Positions 54,740 to 64,000 of a stretch of DNA of 64,000 bases are shown in pieces. A program made the position numbers and the translations under genes. The DNA is taken from assembly GCA_013397845.1 (NCBI GenBank), contig VZTG01004599.1, positions 752,624-816,623 of the forward strand, given 5' to 3'. This stretch comes from Melanocharis versteri. Its lineage: Eukaryota; Chordata; Aves; Passeriformes; Melanocharitidae. The first letter of the stretch is position 1. Each line of letters starts with the position of its first letter. The notes under the pieces were generated by a model. The model was not told the origin of the DNA. It worked only from the letters and a program-made list of their open reading frames with translations, and made no database searches.

Positions 54740-56230
54740 CAACCTGTTTGTCACTGCTGGAAGGATACATCTTTTTTCCTGCTGTGGTAATGGGAAAAAG
54801 GAATGGCACACTCAGTAGCTGCAAACGTGCTGGCACGTGAGTGCAGGATTTTCCACTGACAAGTCTCCTGTGCTGTTGGTGAATGGGGTATAGACCCTGT
54901 GGTCATGCCATAAACTCTGCATTCCTCCATGATCCTCCTGGGTGCTGTGTTATGGGAATTACATCCTTTGTTATCAATACAGGCTGTTCTTGTAACCCTT
55001 GTTTGGCTGCTTCTTCCAGTGATTTCCCGCACATGCACATTTCCATCCCCACAGCATTCCTGGAAATCTTTGTATGTCATTCCACAAAGACTGGCCTGGC
55101 TGGATTGCTATGGATTTAGTTTTGGGGAAGAGACGATGTCCTAAAGGAGATGTTCTGCTGCATCCCTGGGAGGCTTTGCATACGCAAAGTTTTCCACATT
55201 CCCAAAGTGATTTTGGTTCAGAAGTCTCAGCTTCTCACCTCTTGGGTAGCACCCCATAAATACAAACCTGCAGGGGAGCCTCACAATGTGCCTGGGGCTC
55301 TGTCCTGCCACTATAGGTTCCAGACTAGGACTGCCTGAGGGAGATGCCCACTACTGCCCCAGAGGAGACTGAGCCCACGTCTGCATGTGGGTCCAGGACA
55401 ATTCCCATCATGACTCATGCTGCTGCTCTCCCTGCTGAAGTATTCCCTTGCTCAGCAGGTGTTTTCTTCAGCAAGATGGTGTCTCTGAAGATGATGGTGC
55501 TGGATTATCTGATATCTCTTCTGGAGTTACTCACGGATGAGGAAGAGGATGCAGGCACATCTGTACGTTTGTGTGTGTGTGACAATGAGGGTTTGAAGTG
55601 AACTGGGCCCGTTCAGTGGTGGCCTTGTGAAACCCTCCCTAGAGTGACACTCGGGTAGTGCTGCAGCCCTGTCTGTGGGGTAGTGTATGTCCCTAGAGCT
55701 GGAGAGAGACCCCCACCTCCATGAGGGGAGTGTTACACTTTGCTACAGGGCAATAAGTAGAGAAGTGATCCCACTGAACAGGGTGGCTTCTACCCTCAGG
55801 TTGAAATTGGGATGAGGCGCATTTATGGTCGCAGCAAGGGGGTGTTAAAGTCTTCGGGATAGAAATGGTTTGCAGACACAGACAGGCTGCCTGGTACTGC
55901 TGTCCCTGTACATTCCAGCTGATGGCTGGACACCAGGTCAGGCAGAATCAGTGACTGTCCTGAGCTGCTCACCACATCCTGACCTGCTGATATCTCCAGA
56001 GGGCTGTCCTGGGGCAACTGAGTGGTCACATCCTTGGGTCGAACCTTGGCTCTGTCTTTGTGACCAGCTTTAGCCCTGTTCTGTGCAATAAGGATCAGAT
56101 CAACTCCACACAGACCTGGACTTTGATTGCATCTTGGCAGGGAAGTGGCTTCTCTTCCAGTGAAAATAAAAGGAGAAACCGCAAGCTCTTAATGTCAGTT
56201 GGGTCTAATTTTTTCTTGGCACAGATTGCT
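54740..56230. other. GC-richer unassigned tract
   Basis: About 1.5 kb markedly richer in G and C than the flanks, with open frames on both strands (for example 54751-55080 minus, 55344-55601 plus). None shows a recognised domain or a matched pair of splice sites. It could be old repeat internal sequence, a decayed pseudogene or an exon-bearing region I do not recognise. Confidence 0.4.
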
Positions 56231-57774
56231 TGGTTTTCCTAAAAAGAAAACTTCTTAACTACTGCAGCAATTTTAGCAATACAAAGATGATCACAGCTTT
56301 ATTCATTTCTCAGCCATTGCCAATAATATTTCAGAACTCTTACTGAAATCATTATTCCTCCTTCAAGGGTAAGTACCTAAATCACCTGAGACTGCCTTTT
56401 CATCATCGTGTGGAACACCCTAATCACACCCGAAATTCCTCTCAAAAAATAGTACTAGGATGTTAGTCCTCACCCACTGGCTCTGCAGTATTATTTCCTC
56501 CATTTTGTTTTGCAGGGGCTTAGGAATCAAAATTGGCAAAAAATTTTTTCTAGACCCGCGTTTTTAACAGCATTTTAGGAGGACTACTCCTTTTGTGACG
56601 TGTTGATAGCAACACTGGATTGCTCAGAGTAACTCGAACAACACATCAGAAGCTGAGCCCATCTTGCAGTGTCCGAAGAACAGAAGAAATGCCTCTTCTA
56701 AAGCAAGATTGCTGTGTTCAGAGGCATTAGCACAGCCACTGTGGAAAAGGAAGCAACCTTTAATGGAATTAAAACTTCTCTCAAGAGCTGACTGATTCTT
56801 CACTATATAGCATAAACACAGACAGGCCCTTGAGCAAATTCTTTCAGATTAAGTTTTTTGGTGCCTCCTTTAACAAAGAAATAAATAATTTTTCATTTTC
56901 CATGTAAATTTTACTCTGAGATTCAAATTAATTTCCCATTGTTCTTTTCTAGAAAAGTATTTCTGTGGGAAAAAATTCAAGGTTTCTAGTGTTACAAGGT
57001 AAGAACAGGAAAAGTATGTCCTTTTTTCAGATTTAAAAATACAAGTAATTAAATTCCCAGGTTAGTCATATATTTAACTATCTGTCTATGCTACAGATTA
57101 AAATAGCACCCTATTTTGTTCTCAGGTCTCTTACAGGCTTGTCTTGGTCAAGAGAATGTTATTTTAAAAATGGGATTGCAGGCAAGGCTATAAAATGAAC
57201 ACTCCAGAAGCTGTGACACTCTTGCAGCTCTCTTATGAGATCAGAAGAGCTTAGCTTCTTTCCTGACAAAAAAATTCTTCTCTGAACACGTGTATGAATG
57301 CTGGCAGCATTATGTGGTCCACCTCTTGTCCTGTGATAGGCTTAATCATCTCTGCAGAACCAAAAATGGCTTGTGGCTAAACAAGTACCCCTAGCTGTCC
57401 CCTGCCTGACAGACCTGTACAAAGAGAACTGCAATCGGAAGTACCAGCCCTTTCCTGGAAGTAGATTTGTCCTGCCCGCCTTTCTTGCGATTTAAGGATA
57501 TAACAGAATTGGGAAGAGAAAAGTGATTTTTGGAAGCTGAAATGTTAGGCTGGAGTAGGACTCTGTCCAAGACCTTTTCATGCTCAAGACTGCAAAGACC
57601 ATAAAATGATTTTTTAAAATTCAGAGCTGGTCTCTTCAGCCAAATAACTAAACCCATGATGATGTCAGCGGTATACTTAAGAAATATGGCTGAATGAAGG
57701 CAGTTAAGGTGTCAGACCCTACTGATCGTGTGTTTGGCTGGAAGTGACTACTGGAAAAGAGAAACGGAAACTTT
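56231..57774. other. Intergenic stretch downstream of the astacin gene
   Basis: Mainly AT-rich. No second CUB exon, gene or repeat was recognised. A minus-strand open frame of 88 codons (57391-57657) lies just beyond the poly(A) site and has no recognisable content. Confidence 0.5.
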
Positions 57775-57795
57775 TTTTTAATGAAGCTTTTTATT
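57775..57795 (-). terminator. Poly(A) signal and probable cleavage region of the astacin gene
   Basis: On the minus strand AATAAA lies at 57795-57790, with an A-run and then a T/C-rich stretch just beyond, as expected for a cleavage site and downstream element. It sits about 230 bases after the stop codon. Confidence 0.7.
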
Positions 57796-58058
57796 CAATT
57801 GTTAAATAGAAAGAGGTAATAACTTAACTGTGCAGACAAAAGGAGGAGCACACCAGACAGATAGAATTTGTACATTTATATGGCTTGGGGAATAAACTTT
57901 TTCAGGAAGATGAAAACTTTGATTTTTAATAGAATTACATTTCATACTGATCCAAGCCAGGATAGGAACAAAGTAGGAAACACACAATTTCAATATTCAC
58001 AGAATAGGTTCTTCTTCATTAAGTCAGTTGTGGATGCTAGATCTTCTTTGGGTCCTCA
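57780..58058 (-). CDS. Astacin gene terminal exon: short basic tail, stop and 3' UTR
   Basis: Acceptor ttcatttacag. The phase-1 junction gives Val then RTQRRSSIHN and a TGA stop at 58026-58024. Roughly 245 bases of 3' UTR follow, ending near an AATAAA signal at 57795-57790. Phase agreement, a good acceptor, an early stop and a correctly placed poly(A) signal together support this as the true last exon. No second CUB domain was found between here and 59022. A longer alternative isoform using other exons cannot be excluded. Confidence 0.75.
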
Positions 58059-61000
58059 CTGTAAATGAAATGAGAGAATGCTTAGCTTTTGGAGGTCTCT
58101 GAACAAACTGTAGCATCTCTAAAATATGTACATGCTAAATCACATTTTATCTGGCAGCTAGGATGGCTTTATATTTGTGGACACATCAAAGTGGCACAGG
58201 GAGTTTTTTTTATTTTTCTTTCCTTCCATAGCAACAGTGGACAGAAATAGATACTACAAAGAGACAATGCAAAATTGCTAGTTTGGTTTGGTATACAGTC
58301 AAGTTAGTGCATTTCAGTGGATTCATGCAAACTCTGTGTGCTTGTTCTTATCCCATGGCAAATACGAGGCTGCATGACACAGCTGAGCTTCCTTTCCCAC
58401 CAACACAAGCTGCACCATTGTGCTGTCGCTGTAGGCTACAGTCACACACACAGGCTGTGTACACGCTAACTCGCAAGCCTGTGGTCACTTAATTGTTTAG
58501 TTGTGGCCTTAGTTCTCAATTAAATGGGACTGAAGAAAATGCATTCTAGCTGGATAGGTTCCAGGAATCCTGACCACGGAAATGCTGCCTCTCTTCTTCT
58601 GACATGGGGCTGGGTGACTTCATTCAGCATAGATCTGTCTCACCCTCTGAACTGTGTGATGAAAAACTCCAGAGGAATGATATATTCAAATGCTGCATTA
58701 CGATTTATTCTCTTTCTACTGTGCTAGTAACACTAGCAGTATCATTAAATTGGTTGCCCTTACTGCTCATGCTTTGGAATGGCACATTCCTGAGAGGGAA
58801 GGTGAACAGTGAATCACCTGGCTAACACCACTTATCCTGAGTGTGGCCCCATCTGCATGAATGAATAAATGGTGTCAGTGCAGAACTGACCCATTATGCC
58901 AAAAGCAAGGAAGGAAGTGATGGCCCTTGTGAAGAGCAGTTCTTCCATGTTTTTCCTGAGTGAATAGAAAGGTTGATTTGACATGGACTCTTTTCCTTGC
59001 CATTCTCCTTGTTCTCCTTACCAGCAGTAAAGGTGGCTTGGAAACCAGAAGCTGTATGGGCACCATCTGTGATGAACTCTACGAGCATAAGATTACTAGA
59101 AGCAACTACGCCACTGGGTATCTTTGATCCACAGGTCTTGTCCATTAGAACTGGAGAAGACTTGCTGGATCCATCATAAACTTTAACATAATCACCCTGA
59201 CAGCCTCTAGTGTTCTGCAGCTGAAAGGCTTGAAAGTGCAGAGAAACCTGGAAGGGAAGAGAAAATCAGCTTTTAATATATAAGTATACTTCTTTCATGG
59301 AATGTCCTTTAAAACTGACAGAATCTAAACTGTAGCCAAGCATGGACTCACAGGCTAGAACTGCTTACCCAGCTTTGCCTCTTTTCCCCTGAGGTTGCAG
59401 GGTTCAGATCTAATCACTGAGTGCTCCCATGTTCAGGGTGCTTTGTCTTGATTTTGCAAACCTGAAGCCCAACATGTGGAGGTTTTTCAAAATCACAACT
59501 CTGCATTGTCTTTGCCTATACCTGGTTTAAGCACATAAGAAGTAGAGACTAGTCTGAAATTTCACTCATGGAGATCTCATCTGGCAACTGCTGAACAGAC
59601 AAAGCACAAGGTGCTTAACATAGAAAGAAGTTCAGCCATATTCCAAGACCACTATTAACCTGTGATTACCTTTCTGGCTCGGGTTCGGATGAGCCAGACA
59701 CAGTTGGTGTTATCTGAGTAATTCCTTGGGTGGTTGGCAGATCTCAGTGATCCAGAAGGTCCATCAAGAATAGTGCTGCAGCGACCTGAGGAAAAAATGC
59801 TTGCTTCAGCATCAGGATTGCAGAAGCTTCCAGCCATTCAGAACTACAATCTCTTCAGAATGGACTGATCTCTGTTTTCCAATCTGTCAGCACTCATTTC
59901 AGAGTGCTGGTACATCTTGATTAAAATGAGGAATCATGTCACATAATGCATCAAAGAAGGAAGTAAAGTAGTGCTTTGAAAAGTATTCAATTTTTATTGA
60001 TTAGCTGTCATTTAGCAAGAGATTCTTTCTGCACCTCTATAAAGAGTGTGAGAGGTTTCAGCTCACTGCAGTTGGTGCCACTGTTTTTCACTGAGAAGAG
60101 TAAGTTAAGTGATGTCAGAAGAGTCGAACACAAATATGATGCCTCTGCAATGCTTAAATTCTAAGCTTAGGAGGAGCACTTGGGGTGCAAGAAGTAATAC
60201 TTTATTAATCAGATTTTTTTCTCTCTGATCAAATAAATTCCTGTGATTGTATACAAAAATTTCTTCTAGCAGAGGTTAAATATAAAGAGTTTAAACATAC
60301 AAACTTAGGATGAAAAACTTTTGAAAACTGGACAAGGCAACATGAAACTGTTCTAGTTCAAAGGAGCACACAACTGCTTTGGTTTGGCTCAGGTCTTAAA
60401 TATCAGCTGCCATGAGAAACAGTAATGTCTGGCTCTGGGATTTATAGTTATCTGCTGAACTGTAAGAAACCAAATTACTCCACTGAAGTTTACAATGTGG
60501 GACGCAGTTAGTCCGGTTGCACAGCAGCCACTTAGGCTAATAGCAAATGTGTTTGATTTAATTTGGAGGCAGTTTCCATTTTCTCACTAATCACAATGTG
60601 CCTCCAGCTTCACCTTTGCATTCCCTCCCAGAGTAACCCTAGTGGGTACGAGAAATTCTTGAGAACAGTCTCTAAGTCTGATGAAAAACTGCTATCTCTG
60701 CAATGTACCCAAATCTGAGTTGATAACAGGGTGGCTTTGAGATACTTACTGCAGTTGTAAAGTTTGTTGATTTTGGCCACGTCCAAGTTGCTCATCCCTT
60801 GTCTCTGTCCAATATGTACTGATCCATCAGGAATCGGTACAATAGTTGCTTTCCCAGTGGTATTGGTGAACGTGTATCTGAAAAAACCCACGAGAAATTA
60901 CATTCTCTAAGCACCATAACTTCTTTCAGGATTCAGTGGCATGCTTTGGGGGGAGAACCAGAATTGCACATAAGCCGTTGCTGTGACTAATAGTGCTGTT

Positions 61001-63270
61001 TAAATAGGTCTCACTGAGATGTCCAGCAGTAAGCAGAGTCAATGTCCAGACGCCCTCCTTTGCTCCCAAGCCCAGCAGTGGAGGGAACTCTAATGGAAAG
61101 CTAAGGGATCGTGTATCCCAATCCAAGGGAGCAGCTTGTTTGAACGGACTCACGGTGTTTTTCTCAGAAGGGGAATTGGGGAAATTGGTAGTTAGGAGAG
61201 AGATATGATAGAAACTAATTCTAATGTAAGATTTGAGTTCTAAAAACAGTAATGCCATGCTGCTACTTACGGGCCATAGTGCATTACTGAGGAATAGTCA
61301 TACGGAAGACCCAGGTTATTGGAGTTCTCAAATTTCTTGAAGTCTGGTCTGTCAGCTGTAATATACAATATTGTACTTAGAGTATGCTTCCTACCTGCTC
61401 TTTTCAGGGAAGAAGGGAGACCTGGGAGCAGTAGGAAATGTCTACACCACCTCCTACATTGAGGAGTTCAAAGTACTTACCAGGACTGATGTACTCCCAC
61501 ATGATCTTTACGTGTTTATCTCTGTCACTTCGAGAGTGCTCATGCAAAAAGCCCAGAGCATGCTCCAGTTCATGCTGAATTACTCCTTTCCACATGCAGC
61601 CTCCTTTCATCACAGAGACAGTCTGTCCACCTCCTACTCTCCCGTAGTTGGACCAGCAGCTGAGAGAGGCATTGAACAACGGAAGACTCATGGGAGTTTT
61701 TACTGGCAGGCAGGCAAATAGGCAGAATAGAGAACCTTGCTTCACACACCTCTTGAAGGAGTGGAAGGATTCCTCCCTCTCCACTGTGATAGTTGGTGTG
61801 TACAGAGGCAAAAGTGACCATGGCACATAAAAGAACGAAGCATATGATCATTGCTAAATCTTTCTGGAAGACTTTCATTAGCACAGAGGCTCCTCAATTC
61901 TGACTTTATCATGACTTTAACTCCCTTGAAACAACTTTTTTTTTTTTCTAAAACACTAAACACTGTATCAGAGCTGGAGCTAAGACACTTTCAAGCTAAC
62001 GGGTGCTGAACAATTTTATCAAAGGCTCTAATTCTGAGCTTGATGGCCAACAGTGTGATTCAGAGAACTATTTATTTCATAATTAAAATTGGGTTACTTT
62101 TGTAAATAGGACCTACAGTAAACAATATATGTTGTGCTCAAGTGTGCATTATACCACACAGAAAACATGAGCTTAGACATTCCCCCTTAATGGTGTTTTC
62201 CATAATTTGCATAATTTCAGTGTCTGCAGTGAGTTCCTGATGTACCTGATGAGTCCTTACACTAGTAAGGTATCCAAGGAGGATACCGTGATAAAACGAA
62301 AGCCTCTCTGAAGTCACACAGTGTAGGAAAGGATTGAAAAACAATGTAGAAATAACTTGTTAACTTATCATTCAACTCACCCATCGGCAGATCTAATGCT
62401 GAGGTAGTCACGTTCTGTCTTGCGCTTCACAAAATTAATACAAGTCAGTGCTTCAAATTCTGCCATGGCATCATGAATCCCTTTTACATGGCTCTCCTCT
62501 GGGGAAGAAAGGGTTAATTTTAGGGATCACAAGCAGACATTAGCAGATGCCAATAAAACCTCACATAGTCTCAAAAACAGGGTAAATGAGGAACAGAAAC
62601 ATCAGCCTAGGTTCTTTCTTTTTTTTTGCTCAGTACTGAATTTTGTTTAAGATTTTAGCAGTCTGGCACAAGATACCCTTTATCCAGATACTCGTCCAAA
62701 TGTATTCAGGTGCCTCTTTTTTTCAACTACTTGTTCTTAATTATAGTGGTGATTTTTGGCGTATCTTCTTATTGGACACTTGGAGACAACTACAGGAAGC
62801 TGTTTTGCTGATGTAAAGCAGACCATTGAAGCCCCACAGTAATAGGCATGAACCTAATAAAGGCAGGTATTCTGGCAGACACCATTAGAGGGAATGGTTA
62901 TTATTGTTTCCAAGCGACCAGTCCCAAAACATGATGCAGACAAAACTTCTCAATGAAATTTGGTCTTTTTCTGGTTCAGGTCCTAGTAACTTTAAATTTA
63001 TCTATGCATGCACAGCACAAGTAAATCCTTAGAACTGATTTATTCAACAGTTCGTGTGCTCACTAGATGTAAGTGTCTATCTGAAGCACATTGGATAAAA
63101 TCCATTAAGAAAAAAGAAAAGAAATTTAAACCCACCATAAGTAGGATCCAATACGTAGGGAATACGAACAATCCCATCACTGGACTGGGGCCAGTTGCAA
63201 TGGCGACAATTGATGGCACTGCGGCTCCTTCGTGGAACTATGTCACCTTCCTGCAAGAACTGAGAGCTGT
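57780..63270 (-). CDS. Astacin-family zinc metalloprotease with one CUB domain, hatching-enzyme/UVS.2-like (5' partial, 8 exons)
   Basis: A secreted zinc endopeptidase by family; relatives digest egg envelopes or extracellular matrix. Coding exons on the minus strand: 63270-63136, 62498-62381, 61659-61481, 61355-61271, 60877-60750, 59785-59670, 59247-59022 and 58058-58024, then 3' UTR. Every intron has GT donor and AG acceptor, and phases agree at all seven junctions, giving 340 residues with no internal stop. In order: propeptide end with FLQEGD (aspartate-switch type, residues 5-10); basic site PRRSRS (13-18); catalytic domain about 19-215, starting with the extra cysteine pair NCRHC typical of six-cysteine astacins; zinc site HELEHALGFLHE (114-125) with the SRSDRD extension; Met-turn SVMHY (167-171); CUB domain 218-329 with four cysteines; tail 330-340. 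Start codon and signal peptide are not located; they lie upstream of 63270. Family assignment is very secure. The exact orthologue (hatching enzyme, UVS.2-like, other six-cysteine astacin) is not, so no symbol is given. Confidence 0.93.
59022..59247 (-). CDS. Astacin gene exon: second half of CUB domain
   Basis: Acceptor tctcttcccttccag and donor GTAAGG. It encodes 75 residues: VSLHFQAFQLQ, then C-x-G-DYVKVYDGSS, the third and fourth CUB cysteines, and the closing TASGFQATFTA strand. The DYVKVYDG motif and the later Asp in EFITDG fit a calcium-binding CUB. CUB domains in astacins mediate substrate or protein contacts. Confidence 0.92.
59670..59785 (-). CDS. Astacin gene exon: first half of CUB domain
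   Basis: Acceptor ttttttcctcag and donor GTAATC. It encodes the start of the CUB domain: CSTILDGPSGSLRS, NHPRNYSDNTNCVWLI. The first two CUB cysteines and the aromatic-rich strand are present, with a NYS sequon. It is joined in phase 0 to the next exon. Confidence 0.92.
60750..60877 (-). CDS. Astacin gene exon: C-lobe end of catalytic domain
   Basis: Acceptor gtgggttttttcag and donor GTAAGT. It encodes YTFTNTTGKATIVP, HIGQRQGMSNLDVAKIN and ends at LYNC, the last cysteine of the astacin domain. The phrase GQRQGMSNLDVAKIN is strongly characteristic of the hatching-enzyme branch. One N-glycosylation-type sequon (NTT) is present. Confidence 0.93.
61271..61355 (-). CDS. Astacin gene exon: Met-turn
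   Basis: Short 85-base exon, acceptor ttgtatattacag and donor GTAAGT. It encodes RPDFKKFENSNN, then YDYSSVMHYGP, which contains the Met-turn Met and the Tyr that acts as fifth zinc ligand and transition-state stabiliser in astacins. It lies only 125 bases downstream of the zinc-site exon. Confidence 0.93.
61481..61659 (-). CDS. Astacin gene exon: zinc-binding active site
   Basis: Acceptor after a pyrimidine-rich run ending ctctctcag; donor GTAAGT. It carries CWSNYGRVGGGQ, a conserved cysteine in KGGCMWKG, and the zinc-binding site HELEHALGFLHE followed by HSRSDRD. Three His ligands and the catalytic Glu are intact. The unspliced frame is open on both sides of this exon, so a naive ORF (61404-61826) reads into intron sequence; the exon limits here come from the splice sites and phase. 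Confidence 0.95.
62381..62498 (-). CDS. Astacin gene exon: catalytic domain, N-lobe
   Basis: Acceptor ctttcttccccag and donor GTGAGT. It encodes about 38 residues including the family pattern AMAEFEALTCINF and YLSIRSADG, typical of the astacin N-terminal lobe. The cysteine in LTCINF is one of the conserved disulfide cysteines. Phases match both neighbours: a Glu codon is split at the 5' side and a Gly codon at the 3' side. Confidence 0.9.
63136..63270 (-). CDS. Astacin gene exon: propeptide end and mature N-terminus
   Basis: Acceptor preceded by a pyrimidine-rich run (tttctctctcaccag) and donor GTGGGT. It encodes 45 residues: the aspartate-switch motif FLQEGD, whose Asp would ligate the catalytic zinc in the zymogen; a basic stretch PRRSRS, probably the maturation site; then NCRHC and the start of the catalytic fold (DGIVRIPYVLD). 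The reading frame enters with two bases of a split codon, which implies an upstream exon ending in phase 1. The frame also stays open upstream of the acceptor, so an unspliced start is a weaker alternative. Confidence 0.85.
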
Positions 63271-64000
63271 CTGGTGAGAGAGAAAGGGTGGAAACATCTG
63301 AGCCACAGACTGCTGTATACTTGCTAAGCACACTCAGGAAAGTAAGCAGTCCCAATAGTAAGAATGATGCTTTACTCTGGTACTATTTAATCATCCATCG
63401 TGTGATGCTGAATGAATGCCATCAAATATCTCCCCATGAAGGTGCTGGGCAAAAGCAGGAGGTGCCAATAAGAAACCCAAGAAGGTGGACAAACAAAAAA
63501 GAGGAGTATTATCAGGAGAAAACCATAGGAATATTTGGTGTCTCTTTCTACAGACTGGTTTGCTTCAAGTAAAGCTACTTGAGTGACACTTGGAGGATAA
63601 AATGTGAGAAAGACAAGCTGACAGATGAGGAAATGTTTGGAAGGATCAGAGAAGAGGAAGTCTTGAGCAGGGAGCATGGAGCTGACTGCAGCTTATCTAG
63701 GAGTCTGTACTGCAAAGCCACATGATGGCTGAATGCAAGCGATGCTTCATTCAAGAAAAAGGTTGTTAAATAATAAAATGTCCAAATATCCACGTTTTTT
63801 CTTTATGTCCAAAGAATGACAAAGATGTTGAAAGCTAAAACTGAAGAAACTGCCTGAATAGTTTCGAGTTACCTCCACACCCTTCAGTACTGACACAATG
63901 TTTTTGAGCCACTATAGGGCTTCAGCAGACCATACACAGTAATCCCAGTGGTATCTCTTGCATGGTGGTGTGTAGGACGGGAAAAACATTTGCACAGATT
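63271..64000. other. Upstream flank or first intron of the astacin gene
   Basis: About 730 bases 5' of the first secure exon. An in-frame hydrophobic stretch (63376-63296, minus) resembles a signal peptide but has no in-frame ATG. A weak donor-like GTAACT at 63872-63867 follows a short open frame in the compatible phase. No convincing start codon or promoter is visible, so the true first exon may lie outside the window. Confidence 0.5.

Noticed and set aside
57391..57657. Possible second CUB exon or downstream gene on the minus strand
   Set aside because: The 88-codon frame has no CUB cysteines or strands and lies beyond the poly(A) signal.
61404..61884. Open frames running through the zinc-site exon
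   Set aside because: They read past the acceptor (61659) and donor (61481) into introns; only 61659-61481 is exon, and the overlapping frames are shadows.
1..64000. CRISPR arrays, rRNA, tRNA, bacterial or phage genes
   Set aside because: No regularly spaced repeats, no cloverleaf with intact A and B boxes noticed, and no prokaryotic gene organisation; the sequence is vertebrate.

Overview
The window looks like a bird nuclear chromosome. The evidence is several CR1 LINE fragments in both orientations, at least one avian-type endogenous-retrovirus solo LTR, AT-rich intergenic sequence with long T- and A-runs, and an intron-containing vertebrate gene with canonical GT/AG splice sites. There are no bacterial-style genes, operons, CRISPR arrays, or rRNA or tRNA genes that I can support. 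The species cannot be named from sequence alone.

Layout. Positions 1 to about 57,770 are a gene desert (or very large introns or intergenic sequence). The open reading frames there are short, overlap on both strands, and carry no recognisable domain. This part holds CR1 fragments at about 325-546 (+), 16371-17000 (-), 35569-35950 (-) and a weaker one near 19255-19440 (-). It also holds a well-preserved solo LTR at 20983-21565 (+), and a second LTR at about 44825-45194 (+) followed by an LTR-like segment in the opposite orientation at 45281-46530. A GC-richer, repeat-like tract of uncertain identity lies at 53690-56230. Simple repeats and low-complexity AT tracts are scattered throughout. A small CpG-dense patch with a CTCF-like motif is at 43290-43405.

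Positions 57,780-63,270, minus strand, hold the one gene I can establish: an astacin-family zinc metalloprotease of the hatching-enzyme (UVS.2-like) type. I reconstructed eight exons by matching acceptor and donor sites, and the reading phases agree at all seven junctions. The visible 340 residues run in this order: the end of a propeptide with an aspartate-switch motif, a basic maturation site, a six-cysteine-type astacin catalytic domain (HELEHALGFLHE zinc site, SVMHY Met-turn), one complete CUB domain split over two exons, and a short basic tail. A stop codon and an AATAAA poly(A) signal follow. The start codon and signal peptide are not securely located; they lie upstream of 63,270 and possibly beyond the window end.

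Because only one gene is resolved, no gene-to-gene cooperation can be described. By family, the product would be a secreted protease acting on extracellular matrix or egg envelope. The main unusual points are its single CUB domain with a short arginine-rich tail (amphibian UVS.2-type proteins carry two CUB domains), two clean hairpins, and the small CpG/CTCF-like patch.
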